A stretch of 45,642 nt of DNA from Moraxella bovoculi 237 (GCF_000696305.2 NZ_AOMT01000004.1:1-45642), one strand, 5' to 3'; positions 24,542 to 33,534 are shown, counted from the first letter of the stretch. Notes: generated by a model from the sequence alone, not told the origin. Numbers and translations are program-made.

Positions 24542-26470
24542 TCAGTCAATCTCACCAAAACGACGTTTTTCTTTTTTTGCTTGACGCTTGGCGAAGAATA
24601 CTTCTTCAACTGGCTTAGGTTTCTTGTAGCCGCGTGGCTTGTCAGTTTTGTCGAATTTTGGCTTATCGAACTGGCGCTCAGTGCGGCCACCACCAAATTC
24701 ACGGCGACTGCGATCACCTTGGCGATCATCACGGCGATCGTGACGCGTTGCATCATAGCCCCTACGTGATTCACGGTCGAAGCGCGGTCTGTCAGCTCTA
24801 TCATCACGACGATCGAAGCTGCGCTGCTCACGCGGACGATATTCGCCATAGCCACGATCTTGGCGATCGCCATAACGACGTTCGCCACCTTGGCGCTCTG
24901 GGCGGTCATTACGATAGTAACCAAGCTCTTCATCGAAGCGGCGTTCAACACGATAAGGTTCACGCTCAAAACGCGGTTTATCATCAAAGCGGCGCTCACG
25001 ATGATCATTATAATTGCGCTCGCCACGACGCTCAAAACCAGCATCAGCATGGCGATCACGACGATCAAAGCGATCATCACGACGTTCATTATAGCGCGGC
25101 TTATCGTCGAAACGACGCTCTGAGCGCTCAGCACGAGCGCCAAATCCACGGTCATCACGACGCTCAAAGCGGCGACGCCCTTCGCGGCGATCTTGACGAC
25201 CGCGACCGTCTCTACCGCCTTTTTTGCGGCGTTCTTCTTGCTCGAATGGCGCGCGTTTTGGCTCTAGACCTTCGACCACCGCCTCGCTCATGTTGCGCTT
25301 TAGGTAGCGATTGATGTTACGTAGTTGCCCACGATCATCAAAACTACACAGATTCATCGCCACACCCGTACGGCCAGCGCGACCACAGCGTCCGATGCGA
25401 TGCACATAATCTTCAACTTGGCGCGGTAAGTCGTAGTTTACAACATGGCTAATCGCAGAAATATCAATACCACGCGCTGCCACGTCAGTTGCGATCAAAA
25501 AGTCGCATTTACCGTTTTTGACATCACTGATGATGCGATTGCGCTTACCTTGTGGCAGATCGCCATGCAGATAACGCGCCTTTAGACCTGCATCGGTCAG
25601 CGTCTCGGTCAGCTGCTCGGTGCTGCGCTTGGTGGCGGTAAAGATCACTGCTTGATTGATGTCTTGGTCGTTAAGTAGTTCAAGTAGGATCTTGTTTTTG
25701 TGATGGAAATCATCACAAAAATACACAGATTCTTCAATGTGCGCACTCTCAACCTTGATAGACACACGCTCAGGATTAACGGTAAAGCTCTCAGCGATTT
25801 TACCGACCGCACCGTCCCACGTCGCAGAAGACATGACCGTCTGACGAGTTTGTGGTGCATTTTCTAGGATGGTTTTGATGTCATCAGCAAAACCCATGTC
25901 AAGCATGCGATCCGCTTCGTCTAGAACCAATACGTCCAGTTTCGATAGATCGACACGACCTTCATTCATGTGGTCGATCAGACGGCCAGGGGTTGCGATG
26001 ACAATCTGCACGCCCTTTCTTAGTGCGCGAATCTGCCCACTATAAGGCGCGCCACCCACCAGAGGAATGCTATAAAGACCACGCACATTCGCACCATAGC
26101 CGCGCACGCTGTCATGCACCTGCTGAGCAAGTTCGCGCGTTGGCGTTAGGATAAGCGCATAAATGTTCTTCTCTAGGCGTTCTTCACGGCTTAATTTGTC
26201 CAAGATCGGCAACACGAACGCTGCTGTCTTACCCGAACCTGTTTGAGCGGATAACAATAGATCGCGACCGTCTAACGCATGCGGAATTGCGCCTGCTTGG
26301 ATGGGCGTTGGATTGGTATAGCCGCTTTTGGTTAGGGCTTTTAGGATGGGTTTGTTTAGCTTTAAATCTTCAAAAGTGATGGCATCGCTATTGGCGGTGT
26401 CATTTTCTGTGGCAGCACAGTGGCTTGGCTGCGCATCGTCTTGGATGGCGGCATCGATATGATGAGTCAT
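24542..26470 (-). CDS. DEAD-box ATP-dependent RNA helicase, RhlE-like, with long Arg/Asp-rich tail
   Basis: The 642-residue protein has a complete helicase core: Q motif GYTNPTPIQ (about 52), AQTGSGKTAAF (motif I), PTRELAQQ (Ia), TPGR (Ib), DEAD (II), SAT (III), VIFTAT (IV), ARGID (V) and HRIGRCGRAGR (VI). Such enzymes remodel RNA in ribosome assembly and decay, often in the cold. From about residue 405 to the end lies a 240-residue low-complexity tail with dozens of Arg, Asp, Gly, Phe and Tyr, built from variants of RRFDDKPR, DRRDD and ERR, then a short Lys-rich end. This tail probably binds RNA. It causes the long open frames seen on the other strand, which are not genes. The core resembles RhlE most. 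Confidence 0.92.
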   Translation of the reverse strand: MTHHIDAAIQDDAQPSHCAATENDTANSDAITFEDLKLNKPILKALTKSGYTNPTPIQAGAIPHALDGRDLLLSAQTGSGKTAAFVLPILDKLSREERLEKNIYALILTPTRELAQQVHDSVRGYGANVRGLYSIPLVGGAPYSGQIRALRKGVQIVIATPGRLIDHMNEGRVDLSKLDVLVLDEADRMLDMGFADDIKTILENAPQTRQTVMSSATWDGAVGKIAESFTVNPERVSIKVESAHIEESVYFCDDFHHKNKILLELLNDQDINQAVIFTATKRSTEQLTETLTDAGLKARYLHGDLPQGKRNRIISDVKNGKCDFLIATDVAARGIDISAISHVVNYDLPRQVEDYVHRIGRCGRAGRTGVAMNLCSFDDRGQLRNINRYLKRNMSEAVVEGLEPKRAPFEQEERRKKGGRDGRGRQDRREGRRRFERRDDRGFGARAERSERRFDDKPRYNERRDDRFDRRDRHADAGFERRGERNYNDHRERRFDDKPRFEREPYRVERRFDEELGYYRNDRPERQGGERRYGDRQDRGYGEYRPREQRSFDRRDDRADRPRFDRESRRGYDATRHDRRDDRQGDRSRREFGGGRTERQFDKPKFDKTDKPRGYKKPKPVEEVFFAKRQAKKEKRRFGEID

Positions 26471-26923
26471 AATTTACCTTTTTATCATTAAGACCACGAG
26501 ATGAGAAAAAACACAAGCCGCCAAATAACTGGCGAGTTTAAGGCTGAACGTTTTGGCATTTTGTCGGGGTGAAAAAATGGGCAAGTCGCCCTCAAAATCA
26601 TCGCGGCTTAGGAAAGGAAGTCTGCCACACGGCACAGATAAAGTGTGTTTTTCTGACAATTAATTGTCCAAACACGCATATACAACTCAAATCAAAAATG
26701 CGATGTCATCTTAGTAAGTATCTTTTTGGCAAGATTAGCCTACAAGATAGTAAGCTCAAGATTATAACACAATAACGAGCAATCACCAAGGTAAATTTTT
26801 TAAAATATTTTTACCATCAAGACAAAAGGATTTTGGTGATTTTGCTTTAAAAAACACGCAGAAAATGCCATAATATCCGATACTTTCAGCAGATGATAAT
26901 AACCTAGGGAAAAAGGAAATCTC
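26471..26923. other. 453-nt divergent intergenic region between the helicase gene and relA
   Basis: No gene is visible in it. It must hold the helicase promoter with a long leader, and the relA promoter. TGCCATAAT (26866-26874) with TTTAAA 17 bases upstream is a candidate relA promoter, followed by an AAAAAGGA ribosome binding site at about 26911. The most striking element is the perfect 14-bp palindrome at 26655-26668, listed separately. The remainder is AT-rich without clear hairpins. Confidence 0.6.
26655..26668. repeat. Perfect 14-bp palindrome GACAATTAATTGTC
   Basis: The 14-bp palindrome is flanked by GTGTTT on the left and AAACAC on the right, which extends the dyad with small bulges (about 26647-26676). 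There is no T-run. It may be an operator, or a structure in the helicase leader. Confidence 0.5.
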
Positions 26924-29296
26924 GTGGTACAAATTCGTGAAGGCTTACCGCTTTTGGGCGGGGCGAACAGCGACACCGACAGCGCAACTTTGGCAGCCAG
27001 CATGGTCGCCAAGGAGCTTCACCCCGATTTTAAGGCTCAGCTTAATAACCCCAAGCTTACCACCACGCTTGATTATTCCAATCAAAGCCGATCTCCTGCC
27101 AGCATCAGCGAGTCAGACATCGATGTCGAGACATGGCTTGAGAGTGTTGCGGCTCGCATTGGCAAGGATGATCTACCCCTACTGCGCCGCGCGTGTGAAT
27201 TTGTCAAAGTCCATTCCAACAAACCCCACGTCAGCCGCTCAGGTGCTTATGCCACAGGGATTGGCATGGCGGATATTTTGGCTTATTTATTCCAGGACGA
27301 GAATGCCTTGGTCGCCGCCATGCTGTATCGTACGGCGCGCCGCGAAGTGGTTAGCGTTGATACCATCAAGAATAATTTTGGTGAAGACATCGCACATCTG
27401 GTTGAAGATACGCTTGCCATGGGGCGACTCTCAGAGAGCATCGAAGGGAATAAGCGCCTAGAAGACTACTTTGAAAGCGAACAACGCGATCAGCTCTCCA
27501 CCATTTACAGCATGCTCATCAGCACGACCAACGATGTGCGAGCGGTACTTATCAAGCTTGCCGAGCGCACCTTTGCCATGCGCGAGCTGTCATTCGCCCC
27601 GCCCGACCGCCAAAAACGCGTCGCTCGCGAAGTGATGACCATCTACGCACCGCTGGCGCACCGCCTGTCCATCGCCCAATTAAAATGGGAATTAGAAGAC
27701 CTTGCGTTTCGCTACCTTGCCCCCGATGAATACAAAAAAATCGCAAGTCTACTCTCAGAGAAGCGCAGCGAGCGTGAAGCCTATATTGACATCGTCAAAG
27801 AAGACCTAAGCCAAGCACTGGCAAAAGCAGGCATCGACGCAGAAGTATCTGGCCGCGTCAAGCACATCTACTCCATCTGGCGTAAGATGAAAAAGAAAAA
27901 TCTGTCTTTTGATCAGTTGTATGACATCCGTGCGCTGCGCGTTTTAGTGAACAGCAATGCGCAATGTTACTACACGCTTGGCATCGTGCATGGACTTTGG
28001 CGGCACATACCAGAGCAGTTCGATGATTACATCACCAACCCTAAGCCCAATGGCTATAAATCACTGCACACCGCCGTCATCGCCAATCACCGCACGCTAG
28101 AAGTGCAGATTCGCACCTTTGACATGCACTTTGAGGCCGAGCTTGGCAAGGCAGCGCACGTCAATTACAAAGAAGGTCTAAAAGCCAAAAAAGACGACTA
28201 CCTTACCCAAAAAATCAGTTCACTACGTCAATTGCTCGCCAATGATAAGCCCGAGAATGGCGCAGAAGCCGAAGACGATCTTGATCTAGACAATGCAGAA
28301 CGCATTTATGTGTTCAGCCGTGATGGCGATATTACTGAGCTACCAAAGGGCGCAACGGTGCTGGACTTTGCTTATTATGTGCACACCGAAGTTGGCAACC
28401 AAGCTCAAGGCGCGCGCGTCAATGGTCGCTATGTGCCGCTTACTCACCAACCCAAGACAGGCGATCAAGTTGAAATCATCACTAAGTCGAATCGCGAACC
28501 TAATCGCGATTGGCTCGTGTCATCGCTGGGCTATATTCACACTAACCGTGCCAAATCAAAATTACGCCAATGGTTTAACAAACAAGACCGTGATAAAAAC
28601 ATCGAGATGGGTCGAGGCATGTTCTTTCGCGAGCTGGACAGACTCTCCATCAGCCCAAACCAAGTCAATATCAATGACCATCTAGAAGAGTTTAACACCA
28701 AGAACGAAGATGAACTATTTTTGTCTTTGGTCATGGGTGATGTCGGTGTGCTGCAACTGGTCGGCAAAATCAGCAATAAGCTAAACCTAGGTACGCCGCC
28801 GGTTGATGAAGAAAGCATTGAGATTAAGACGCCTTCTCGCCCCAATAAATATCAAATTGATCTGGATGGTTTTGATAATGTCGAGATCCATCTGGCGGGC
28901 TGCTGCACGCCTGTGCATGGTGAGCCAATTGCTGGCTTCGTCACGCTATCGCATGGCGTTAGCATTCATAACGCCAAGTGCCCAGAATATCTGCGACTGA
29001 TCGAGCGCGAGCCAGAGCGTCAAGTGAGTGCTAACTGGCAGGAAAGTTTTGGCCGTTATCAACCCGTCACAATTCATGTCGAGGCCAATAACCGCCGCGG
29101 TCTTCTAAGAGATCTCGTCAATATCATCGACAAAGAAAAAGTGAACATCCATCGCGCCGAGACCGTCAGCACTGACGAATCAGTCAGTCATATGAAGTTT
29201 TATGTTGAGGTGGCGGGACTGGCTCACTTATCACGCCTCCTTGCCAAAATCGAACAGCAGCCAGACGTTCTACACGCCAGACGCAGCACCAACTAA
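26924..29296 (+). CDS. relA: GTP pyrophosphokinase RelA ((p)ppGpp synthetase)
   Basis: The 790-residue protein is a long RSH enzyme. The N-terminal hydrolase-like domain lacks the HD metal site: where SpoT has HDVIED this protein has YRTARRE, so it should be synthesis-only, as RelA is. The synthetase domain contains RVKHIYSIWRKMKKKN, DQLYDIRALRVLV and KPNGYKSLHTAV (about 370-385). TGS (ERIYVFSRDGDITELPKGATVLDFAYYVHTE), a zinc-finger-like segment (GCCTPVHGEPI...) and a C-terminal ACT domain (RRGLLRDLVNIIDKEKVNI) follow. It makes (p)ppGpp on stalled ribosomes. The start is GTG at 26924 behind AAAAAGGA. mutM follows after seven bases. Confidence 0.95.
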   Translation: MVQIREGLPLLGGANSDTDSATLAASMVAKELHPDFKAQLNNPKLTTTLDYSNQSRSPASISESDIDVETWLESVAARIGKDDLPLLRRACEFVKVHSNKPHVSRSGAYATGIGMADILAYLFQDENALVAAMLYRTARREVVSVDTIKNNFGEDIAHLVEDTLAMGRLSESIEGNKRLEDYFESEQRDQLSTIYSMLISTTNDVRAVLIKLAERTFAMRELSFAPPDRQKRVAREVMTIYAPLAHRLSIAQLKWELEDLAFRYLAPDEYKKIASLLSEKRSEREAYIDIVKEDLSQALAKAGIDAEVSGRVKHIYSIWRKMKKKNLSFDQLYDIRALRVLVNSNAQCYYTLGIVHGLWRHIPEQFDDYITNPKPNGYKSLHTAVIANHRTLEVQIRTFDMHFEAELGKAAHVNYKEGLKAKKDDYLTQKISSLRQLLANDKPENGAEAEDDLDLDNAERIYVFSRDGDITELPKGATVLDFAYYVHTEVGNQAQGARVNGRYVPLTHQPKTGDQVEIITKSNREPNRDWLVSSLGYIHTNRAKSKLRQWFNKQDRDKNIEMGRGMFFRELDRLSISPNQVNINDHLEEFNTKNEDELFLSLVMGDVGVLQLVGKISNKLNLGTPPVDEESIEIKTPSRPNKYQIDLDGFDNVEIHLAGCCTPVHGEPIAGFVTLSHGVSIHNAKCPEYLRLIEREPERQVSANWQESFGRYQPVTIHVEANNRRGLLRDLVNIIDKEKVNIHRAETVSTDESVSHMKFYVEVAGLAHLSRLLAKIEQQPDVLHARRSTN

Positions 29297-29303
29297 GAAG
29301 CTT

Positions 29304-30179
29304 ATGCCTGAATTACCCGAAGTTGAAACTACCAAAAAAAGCCTAGAACCCCTACTGAATCATGCCGTGACTAATGTTCACGTCTATCAGCCAAAACTTC
29401 GCTACATGATGCCGAATGACTTGGATAGCTTGGTGGGATTTTGCCTAGATAAATTAGAACGCCGCGCCAAATATCTGCTGTTGCATTTTTATCACGAAAC
29501 AGACAACAGCCGAAAGGTGCTCATGGTACATCTTGGCATGTCAGGCAGCCTCCAGCAGCATCCTATTAATGATGAGCTTGAGCCTAGAAAGCACGACCAT
29601 CTCATCATATGCTTTGGTGATATTGCTCTACACTATCACGACCCCAGACGCTTTGGCATCATTCTGTGGGCAGATAATGACGATCATATCGATGATAAAG
29701 ACAATGCGCGCGATCGATTTTTGAATCATCTGGGTGTTGAGCCTCTTGATGAGACTTTCAATGCTGCCTATCTATATGGGCATATTCAACGCCGTGGCAA
29801 GAAGTCCAAACCCATCACCAAGCCCATCAAGACCCTCATCATGGATCAGGCAGTCGTCGTTGGTGTGGGCAATATCTATGCTGCCGAGAGCTTATTTTTA
29901 TCAGGGATTCACCCAGCAAAACCTGCCAATCAACTGGATGAAATCCAAATCGAACAGCTTGTAAATCACATCAAAAACATTCTAGCCAAAGCCATCGAAA
30001 AAGGCGGTTCAACCTTACGCGACTTCACAGTGGGCAATGGTAAAACAGGCTATTTTCAGCAGACTCTGCTGGCGTATGGCAATCATGGTAAGCCCTGCAC
30101 TATCTGCGGCACCATTCTTGAAAATCAAAAAATCGGCGGACGGGCTAGTGTCTACTGCCCCAATTGCCAGCCCATTTAA
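29304..30179 (+). CDS. mutM: Formamidopyrimidine-DNA glycosylase
   Basis: The 291-residue protein is Fpg/MutM, which removes 8-oxoguanine and formamidopyrimidines and nicks the abasic site. I set the start at ATG 29304 because the enzyme needs MPELPEVE, with Pro2 as the catalytic Schiff-base residue; longer in-frame starts inside relA would destroy this. Other marks are HLGMSGSL (about 77), HDPRRFG, QAVVVGVGNIYAAESLF with the helix-two-turn-helix, and the C-terminal zinc finger CTICG...YCPNC. It follows relA by seven bases and is probably co-transcribed. Confidence 0.96.
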   Translation: MPELPEVETTKKSLEPLLNHAVTNVHVYQPKLRYMMPNDLDSLVGFCLDKLERRAKYLLLHFYHETDNSRKVLMVHLGMSGSLQQHPINDELEPRKHDHLIICFGDIALHYHDPRRFGIILWADNDDHIDDKDNARDRFLNHLGVEPLDETFNAAYLYGHIQRRGKKSKPITKPIKTLIMDQAVVVGVGNIYAAESLFLSGIHPAKPANQLDEIQIEQLVNHIKNILAKAIEKGGSTLRDFTVGNGKTGYFQQTLLAYGNHGKPCTICGTILENQKIGGRASVYCPNCQPI

Positions 30180-30193
30180 TTTAAATTTCACAT

Positions 30194-30225
30194 AAAAAAC
30201 ACCTTAAAAAAGGTGTTTTTTATTT
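30194..30225 (+). terminator. Terminator after mutM
   Basis: A perfect 12-bp stem (30194-30205 with 30210-30221; AAAAAACACCTT/AAGGTGTTTTTT) with a 4-nt loop lies 14 bases past the mutM stop. Its symmetry allows it to end the convergent bor-like genes too. Confidence 0.9.
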
Positions 30226-30235
30226 TGTTCACGCT

Positions 30236-30520
30236 TTATTTGCAGAAAACTTCAGCAGTGTGTGGCGTGTAGATACCCAAAGTTAGTACTGTTAAACCAA
30301 TGTCTTTTGGTTTTTGTAAGCTTTGAACTTTAGCAACCTTATCAGCAGCACCACAAACCTCTGCAGCATTAACGGTCTTTTCTTGACCAATGCCTGAGAT
30401 ATAAAAACTCTGTGACTTACTGAAAGTAGGTTCTACTTTTGCGCCATTTTGGATAAATGCAGTTTGGGTAGCACAGCCAGTTAGAGCAAACAAGCCAAGG
30501 CAAGCGATAATGTGTTTCAT
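30236..30520 (-). CDS. Bor/Iss-family lipoprotein (second copy)
   Basis: The 94-residue product has a lipoprotein signal (lipobox LFALTGC, Cys at about 16) and the Bor signature: YISGIGQEKTVNAAEVC (about 41-57) and LTLGIYTPHTAEVFC at the end. Phage lambda Bor and plasmid Iss, of about the same length, are surface lipoproteins linked to serum survival of E. coli. The middle (SLQKPKDIGLT) departs from the family and from the paralogue. It lies 20 bases downstream of the other copy with its own AAGGAAT ribosome binding site. The role here is inferred from family only. Confidence 0.85.
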   Translation of the reverse strand: MKHIIACLGLFALTGCATQTAFIQNGAKVEPTFSKSQSFYISGIGQEKTVNAAEVCGAADKVAKVQSLQKPKDIGLTVLTLGIYTPHTAEVFCK

Positions 30521-30540
30521 TGATATTCCTTAATGATTGT

Positions 30541-30828
30541 TTATTTGCAATAAATGCGTACTTGGCGCGGAGTATAGATGCCCGAGCTAATCGTGCCTAG
30601 AACGCCATTTAGGAAACTGTGCTGAGTTTCAACCTTAGCAACATTGTTCGCGCCATTACAAACTTCAGCTGCGTTAATTTCTCGCTGCTGAGCCAACCCG
30701 CTAACAAAGAAAGTCTGAGCCTTATCAACACTTGGTGTAGCCTGGGATTGATTGGATAGTAGGTACGTTTGAGTAGCGCAACCTGTGCTTAATGCGGCAA
30801 ATACACCTAAGAATACTAGTTTCTTCAT
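30541..30828 (-). CDS. Bor/Iss-family lipoprotein (first copy)
   Basis: This 95-residue lipoprotein (lipobox ALSTGC, Cys at about 17) is the closer match to lambda Bor: FFVSGLAQQREINAAEVC, NVAKVETQHSFLNGVLGTISSGIYTPRQVRIYC. The two Cys of the mature part are conserved in both copies and may form a disulphide. It is the first gene of a two-gene unit with the 30236-30520 paralogue. The copies are clearly related but far from identical, so the duplication is old or they arrived separately. No phage genes flank the pair. Confidence 0.88.
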   Translation of the reverse strand: MKKLVFLGVFAALSTGCATQTYLLSNQSQATPSVDKAQTFFVSGLAQQREINAAEVCNGANNVAKVETQHSFLNGVLGTISSGIYTPRQVRIYCK

Positions 30829-30875
30829 GATTACTCTCTATGGATAGAATGTTATAAAATTTAATAACGTTTGCT

Positions 30876-30903
30876 ATTATATAATATTTTTACCAAAAGG
30901 CAA
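30876..30903 (-). promoter_or_regulatory. Probable promoter of the bor-like pair
   Basis: On the minus strand TTGCCT (30898-30903), 16 nt and TATAAT (30876-30881) lie about 48 bases before the ATG at 30828. Confidence 0.55.
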
Positions 30904-30957
30904 GCTTTAGGTAATAAAAAACAACTTTTAGAAAGGTGTTTTTTATTACCTAAAGCT
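30903..30957 (-). terminator. Long hairpin downstream of mscL
   Basis: A perfect 20-bp inverted repeat (30903-30922 with 30938-30957) encloses a 15-nt partly self-complementary loop, two bases after the mscL stop. Six-T runs sit inside the stem. It is probably the mscL terminator and abuts the bor promoter. Confidence 0.7.
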
Positions 30958-30959
30958 GG

Positions 30960-31393
30960 TTACTTACGTTCGCCCAGCTTTGCGCTGATTTCACGAAGTA
31001 ATACCACTTCTTCTGACGTTTCTTCAGGTGCCACCTCTTCTTCTGAGTTACGGCGCATCTTATTCATGCCTTTAACCCTCATAAAGATGATGAATGCTAG
31101 GATGATGAATTAATAACCACTGTTAAGAAGCTACCGTAAGCAAGCATTGGCGCGCCCGCCTCTTTAAGTGCATCATAAGTCATCGGTACGCCTGCTGGTA
31201 CATCGCCGAATAGAACGAACATATTTTTGAAATCAATGTCATCACCAACGATGAATGCAACGATTGGCATGGTGATATCTTCAACGAATGAAGTGGTGAT
31301 TTTACCAAAAGCAGCACCAATGATCACACCCACTGCTAGGTCGATCACGTTGACTTTTAGGGCAAATTCTTTAAATTCTTAAATCATACCCAT
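30960..31393 (-). pseudogene. mscL: Broken large-conductance mechanosensitive channel gene
   Basis: MscL is a pentameric inner-membrane channel that opens on osmotic downshock. Here the start ATG GGT ATG ATT is followed at once by TAA where the family has a Lys codon (expected MI-KEF), then [35 protein letters not shown] follows in the same frame. After SFLTVVIN the frame shifts by one base: the true continuation [20 protein letters not shown]...LLREISAKLGERK is in the next frame and ends with TAA at 30960-30962. Thus one nonsense and one indel interrupt an otherwise complete gene of about 140 codons. Restart at a later codon could not restore the second helix. Confidence 0.88.
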
Positions 31394-31420
31394 GAGGGAA
31401 TCTCTATTTTGAATAAACTA

Positions 31421-31451
31421 TAAAAATACAGACCTAAATTAGGTCTGTATT
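31421..31451 (-). terminator. Terminator of typA
   Basis: AATACAGACCTAA (31425-31437) pairs with TTAGGTCTGTATT (31439-31451). On the minus strand TTTTT follows. It lies about 97 bases past the typA stop; nothing else is seen in 31452-31547. Confidence 0.75.
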
Positions 31452-31547
31452 AATTATATTGACAGATACTTTAGCCCTATTATAACAATAGTCGCAGCAA
31501 AAAAATGTTTTTTGTATGCTATTATTGTTAAATATTGTAAATGACTA

Positions 31548-33392
31548 TCAATCTTTTTTACGACCGAAACGCTTACGCTCATTCTCTGTCAAATAACGCT
31601 TACGGATACGGATTGATTTTGGTGTTACTTCAACCAGTTCATCATCTTCGATAAATTCAAGCGCTTGCTCTAGCGTGTATTCTAGCGCGGGAGTTAGGAT
31701 GATGGCATCGTCAGAGCCAGAAGCACGAATGTTCGTTAGCTGCTTGGCTTTGGTTGGGTTAACTACCATGTCATCAGAACGCGAGTTGATACCTACGATC
31801 ATGCCTTCATAAACTTCAAGCTGTGGCTTAGCGAATAGACGGCCACGTTCTTGCAAGCTAAATAGCGCATAACCCAAGCAAGTGCCTGTCACCATAGAGA
31901 TCAGAACACCATTTTGACGTTTTGCCACCGAACCTTCTTTGGCAGGTCCATAATGCGAAAAGCTTGATGTCATGATGCCAGTACCTGACGTCATGGTCAA
32001 GAATGCCGAACGGAAGCCAATTAGGCCGCGTGATGGTACGGTCGCCTCAATACGGATACGGCCTTTGCCATCAACTTCCATATTAGTCAGCTCACCTTTG
32101 CGCTCGCCCATCTCTTGCATGACTGCGCCTTGGTGCTGCTCTTCTACGTCAAAAGTCACATTCTCATAAGGTTCGCTCATCACACCATCAATCTCTTTCA
32201 TGATGACTTGAGGACGAGACACACCAAGTTCAAAGCCTTCACGGCGCATGTTCTCAATCAATACTGACAGGTGTAGCTCACCACGACCTGACACTTTAAA
32301 TTTCTCAGGACTGTCAGTATCTTCAACACGAAGCGCCACGTTATGGATCAATTCACGATCCAGACGTTCACGAATGTTACGCGATGTGACGAATTTACCT
32401 TCTTTGCCTGCAAACGGTGAATCATTAACTTGGAAAGTCATCGAAACTGTTGGTTCATCTACTGACAAAGCAGGCAGAGCTTCAACATTGGCAGGATCGC
32501 AGATGGTATCTGAGATGTTTAGATTATCAAGACCGGTCACACACACGATGTCACCTGCTTGTGCAGAATCCACATCTACACGCTCAAGGCCGTGATAGCC
32601 CATGATTTTTAGGATACGACCATTACGCTTATTGCCGTCTTTGTCAATCACAGTCACAGGTGTGTTCGTCTTGATTGAACCACGCTGAATACGACCAACA
32701 CCGATCACACCAACAAAGCTGTTATAATCCAAGCTTGAGATTTGCATTTGGAATGGACCATCAACGTCAACCTTTGGTGGCTCAACGATGTCTACAATAG
32801 TCTCAAATAGTGGCGTCATGTCAGATGCAAGATCATCAGGTTCAAGACCAGCGATGCCATTAATACCTGACGCATATACAATCGGGAAATCAAGCTGTTC
32901 ATCAGTCGCTTCTAAGCTGTCAAATAGATCAAAAACTTGATCAATTACCCAGTCAGCACGTGCTGCAGGTTTGTCGATTTTGTTAATGATGACAATGGGC
33001 TTAAGACCACGCGCGAATGCTTTTTGAGTTACGAAGCGCGTTTGTGGCATTGGGCCTTCTTGAGAATCCACCAGCAGTAGAACGCAGTCTACCATCGACA
33101 TAACACGCTCAACCTCACCACCGAAGTCGGCGTGTCCCGGGGTATCGACGATGTTGATACGATATTCTGTATTGGTACGTTTGTCCAGCCATTTAATAGC
33201 AGTGTTTTTTGCCAAAATGGTGATGCCGCGCTCGCTTTCGAGTGCGTTAGAGTCCATCACACGCTCAATCTCACCTGAACGCTCGCCAAGCGCGCCAGAT
33301 TGTTGTAATAGTTTATCAACTAGGGTGGTTTTACCGTGGTCAACGTGAGCAATAATTGCGATATTGCGCAAATGCTTAATGTCGTTTGCCAT
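31548..33392 (-). CDS. typA: Ribosome-associated GTPase TypA/BipA
   Basis: The 614-residue protein is full length for TypA/BipA, a translational GTPase involved in 50S assembly and in growth at low temperature or under stress. The G domain has [15 protein letters not shown] (G1, about 16), the switch [25 protein letters not shown] (G3) and NKIDKP (G4). Domain II begins at about 205, and the C-terminal BipA-specific part has [34 protein letters not shown] and [33 protein letters not shown]. It is a single gene with its own promoter and terminator, and is intact. Confidence 0.97.
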   Translation of the reverse strand: MANDIKHLRNIAIIAHVDHGKTTLVDKLLQQSGALGERSGEIERVMDSNALESERGITILAKNTAIKWLDKRTNTEYRINIVDTPGHADFGGEVERVMSMVDCVLLLVDSQEGPMPQTRFVTQKAFARGLKPIVIINKIDKPAARADWVIDQVFDLFDSLEATDEQLDFPIVYASGINGIAGLEPDDLASDMTPLFETIVDIVEPPKVDVDGPFQMQISSLDYNSFVGVIGVGRIQRGSIKTNTPVTVIDKDGNKRNGRILKIMGYHGLERVDVDSAQAGDIVCVTGLDNLNISDTICDPANVEALPALSVDEPTVSMTFQVNDSPFAGKEGKFVTSRNIRERLDRELIHNVALRVEDTDSPEKFKVSGRGELHLSVLIENMRREGFELGVSRPQVIMKEIDGVMSEPYENVTFDVEEQHQGAVMQEMGERKGELTNMEVDGKGRIRIEATVPSRGLIGFRSAFLTMTSGTGIMTSSFSHYGPAKEGSVAKRQNGVLISMVTGTCLGYALFSLQERGRLFAKPQLEVYEGMIVGINSRSDDMVVNPTKAKQLTNIRASGSDDAIILTPALEYTLEQALEFIEDDELVEVTPKSIRIRKRYLTENERKRFGRKKD

Positions 33393-33493
33393 AAATACTC
33401 GTTTTTAATAGGGTTGCTGATTAGCAAAATTAAATGAAAGAGGATACTCTTGGATAGCTCTTATTTACTGATATGAAATAAAAGCAACCGTTT

Positions 33494-33521
33494 ATTATAG
33501 CATAATTCACACTATAGTAAA
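33494..33521 (-). promoter_or_regulatory. Probable typA promoter
   Basis: On the minus strand TTTACT (33516-33521), 16 nt and TATAAT (33494-33499) preceded by TGC form a strong extended -10 promoter, giving a leader of about 95 nt. Confidence 0.65.
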
Positions 33522-33534
33522 AGCAAGCACAAAT

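Noticed and set aside
24346-25167. A minus-strand frame reading repetitive Val/Ala/Ile/Met-rich protein inside the helicase gene.
   Set aside because: It is the shifted frame of the same low-complexity tail; the helicase frame is continuous with all motifs.
24500-25200. Repetitive sequence suggestive of a CRISPR array.
   Set aside because: The repeats are irregular, in coding frame, and encode the Arg/Asp-rich tail; there are no regularly sized spacers.
24634-25314. Long open frames on the plus strand opposite the helicase gene, with His/Asp- or Ile/Ala-rich translations.
   Set aside because: They are antisense shadows of the repetitive Arg/Asp codons in the helicase tail; there is no ribosome binding site, and composition is explained by the repeat.
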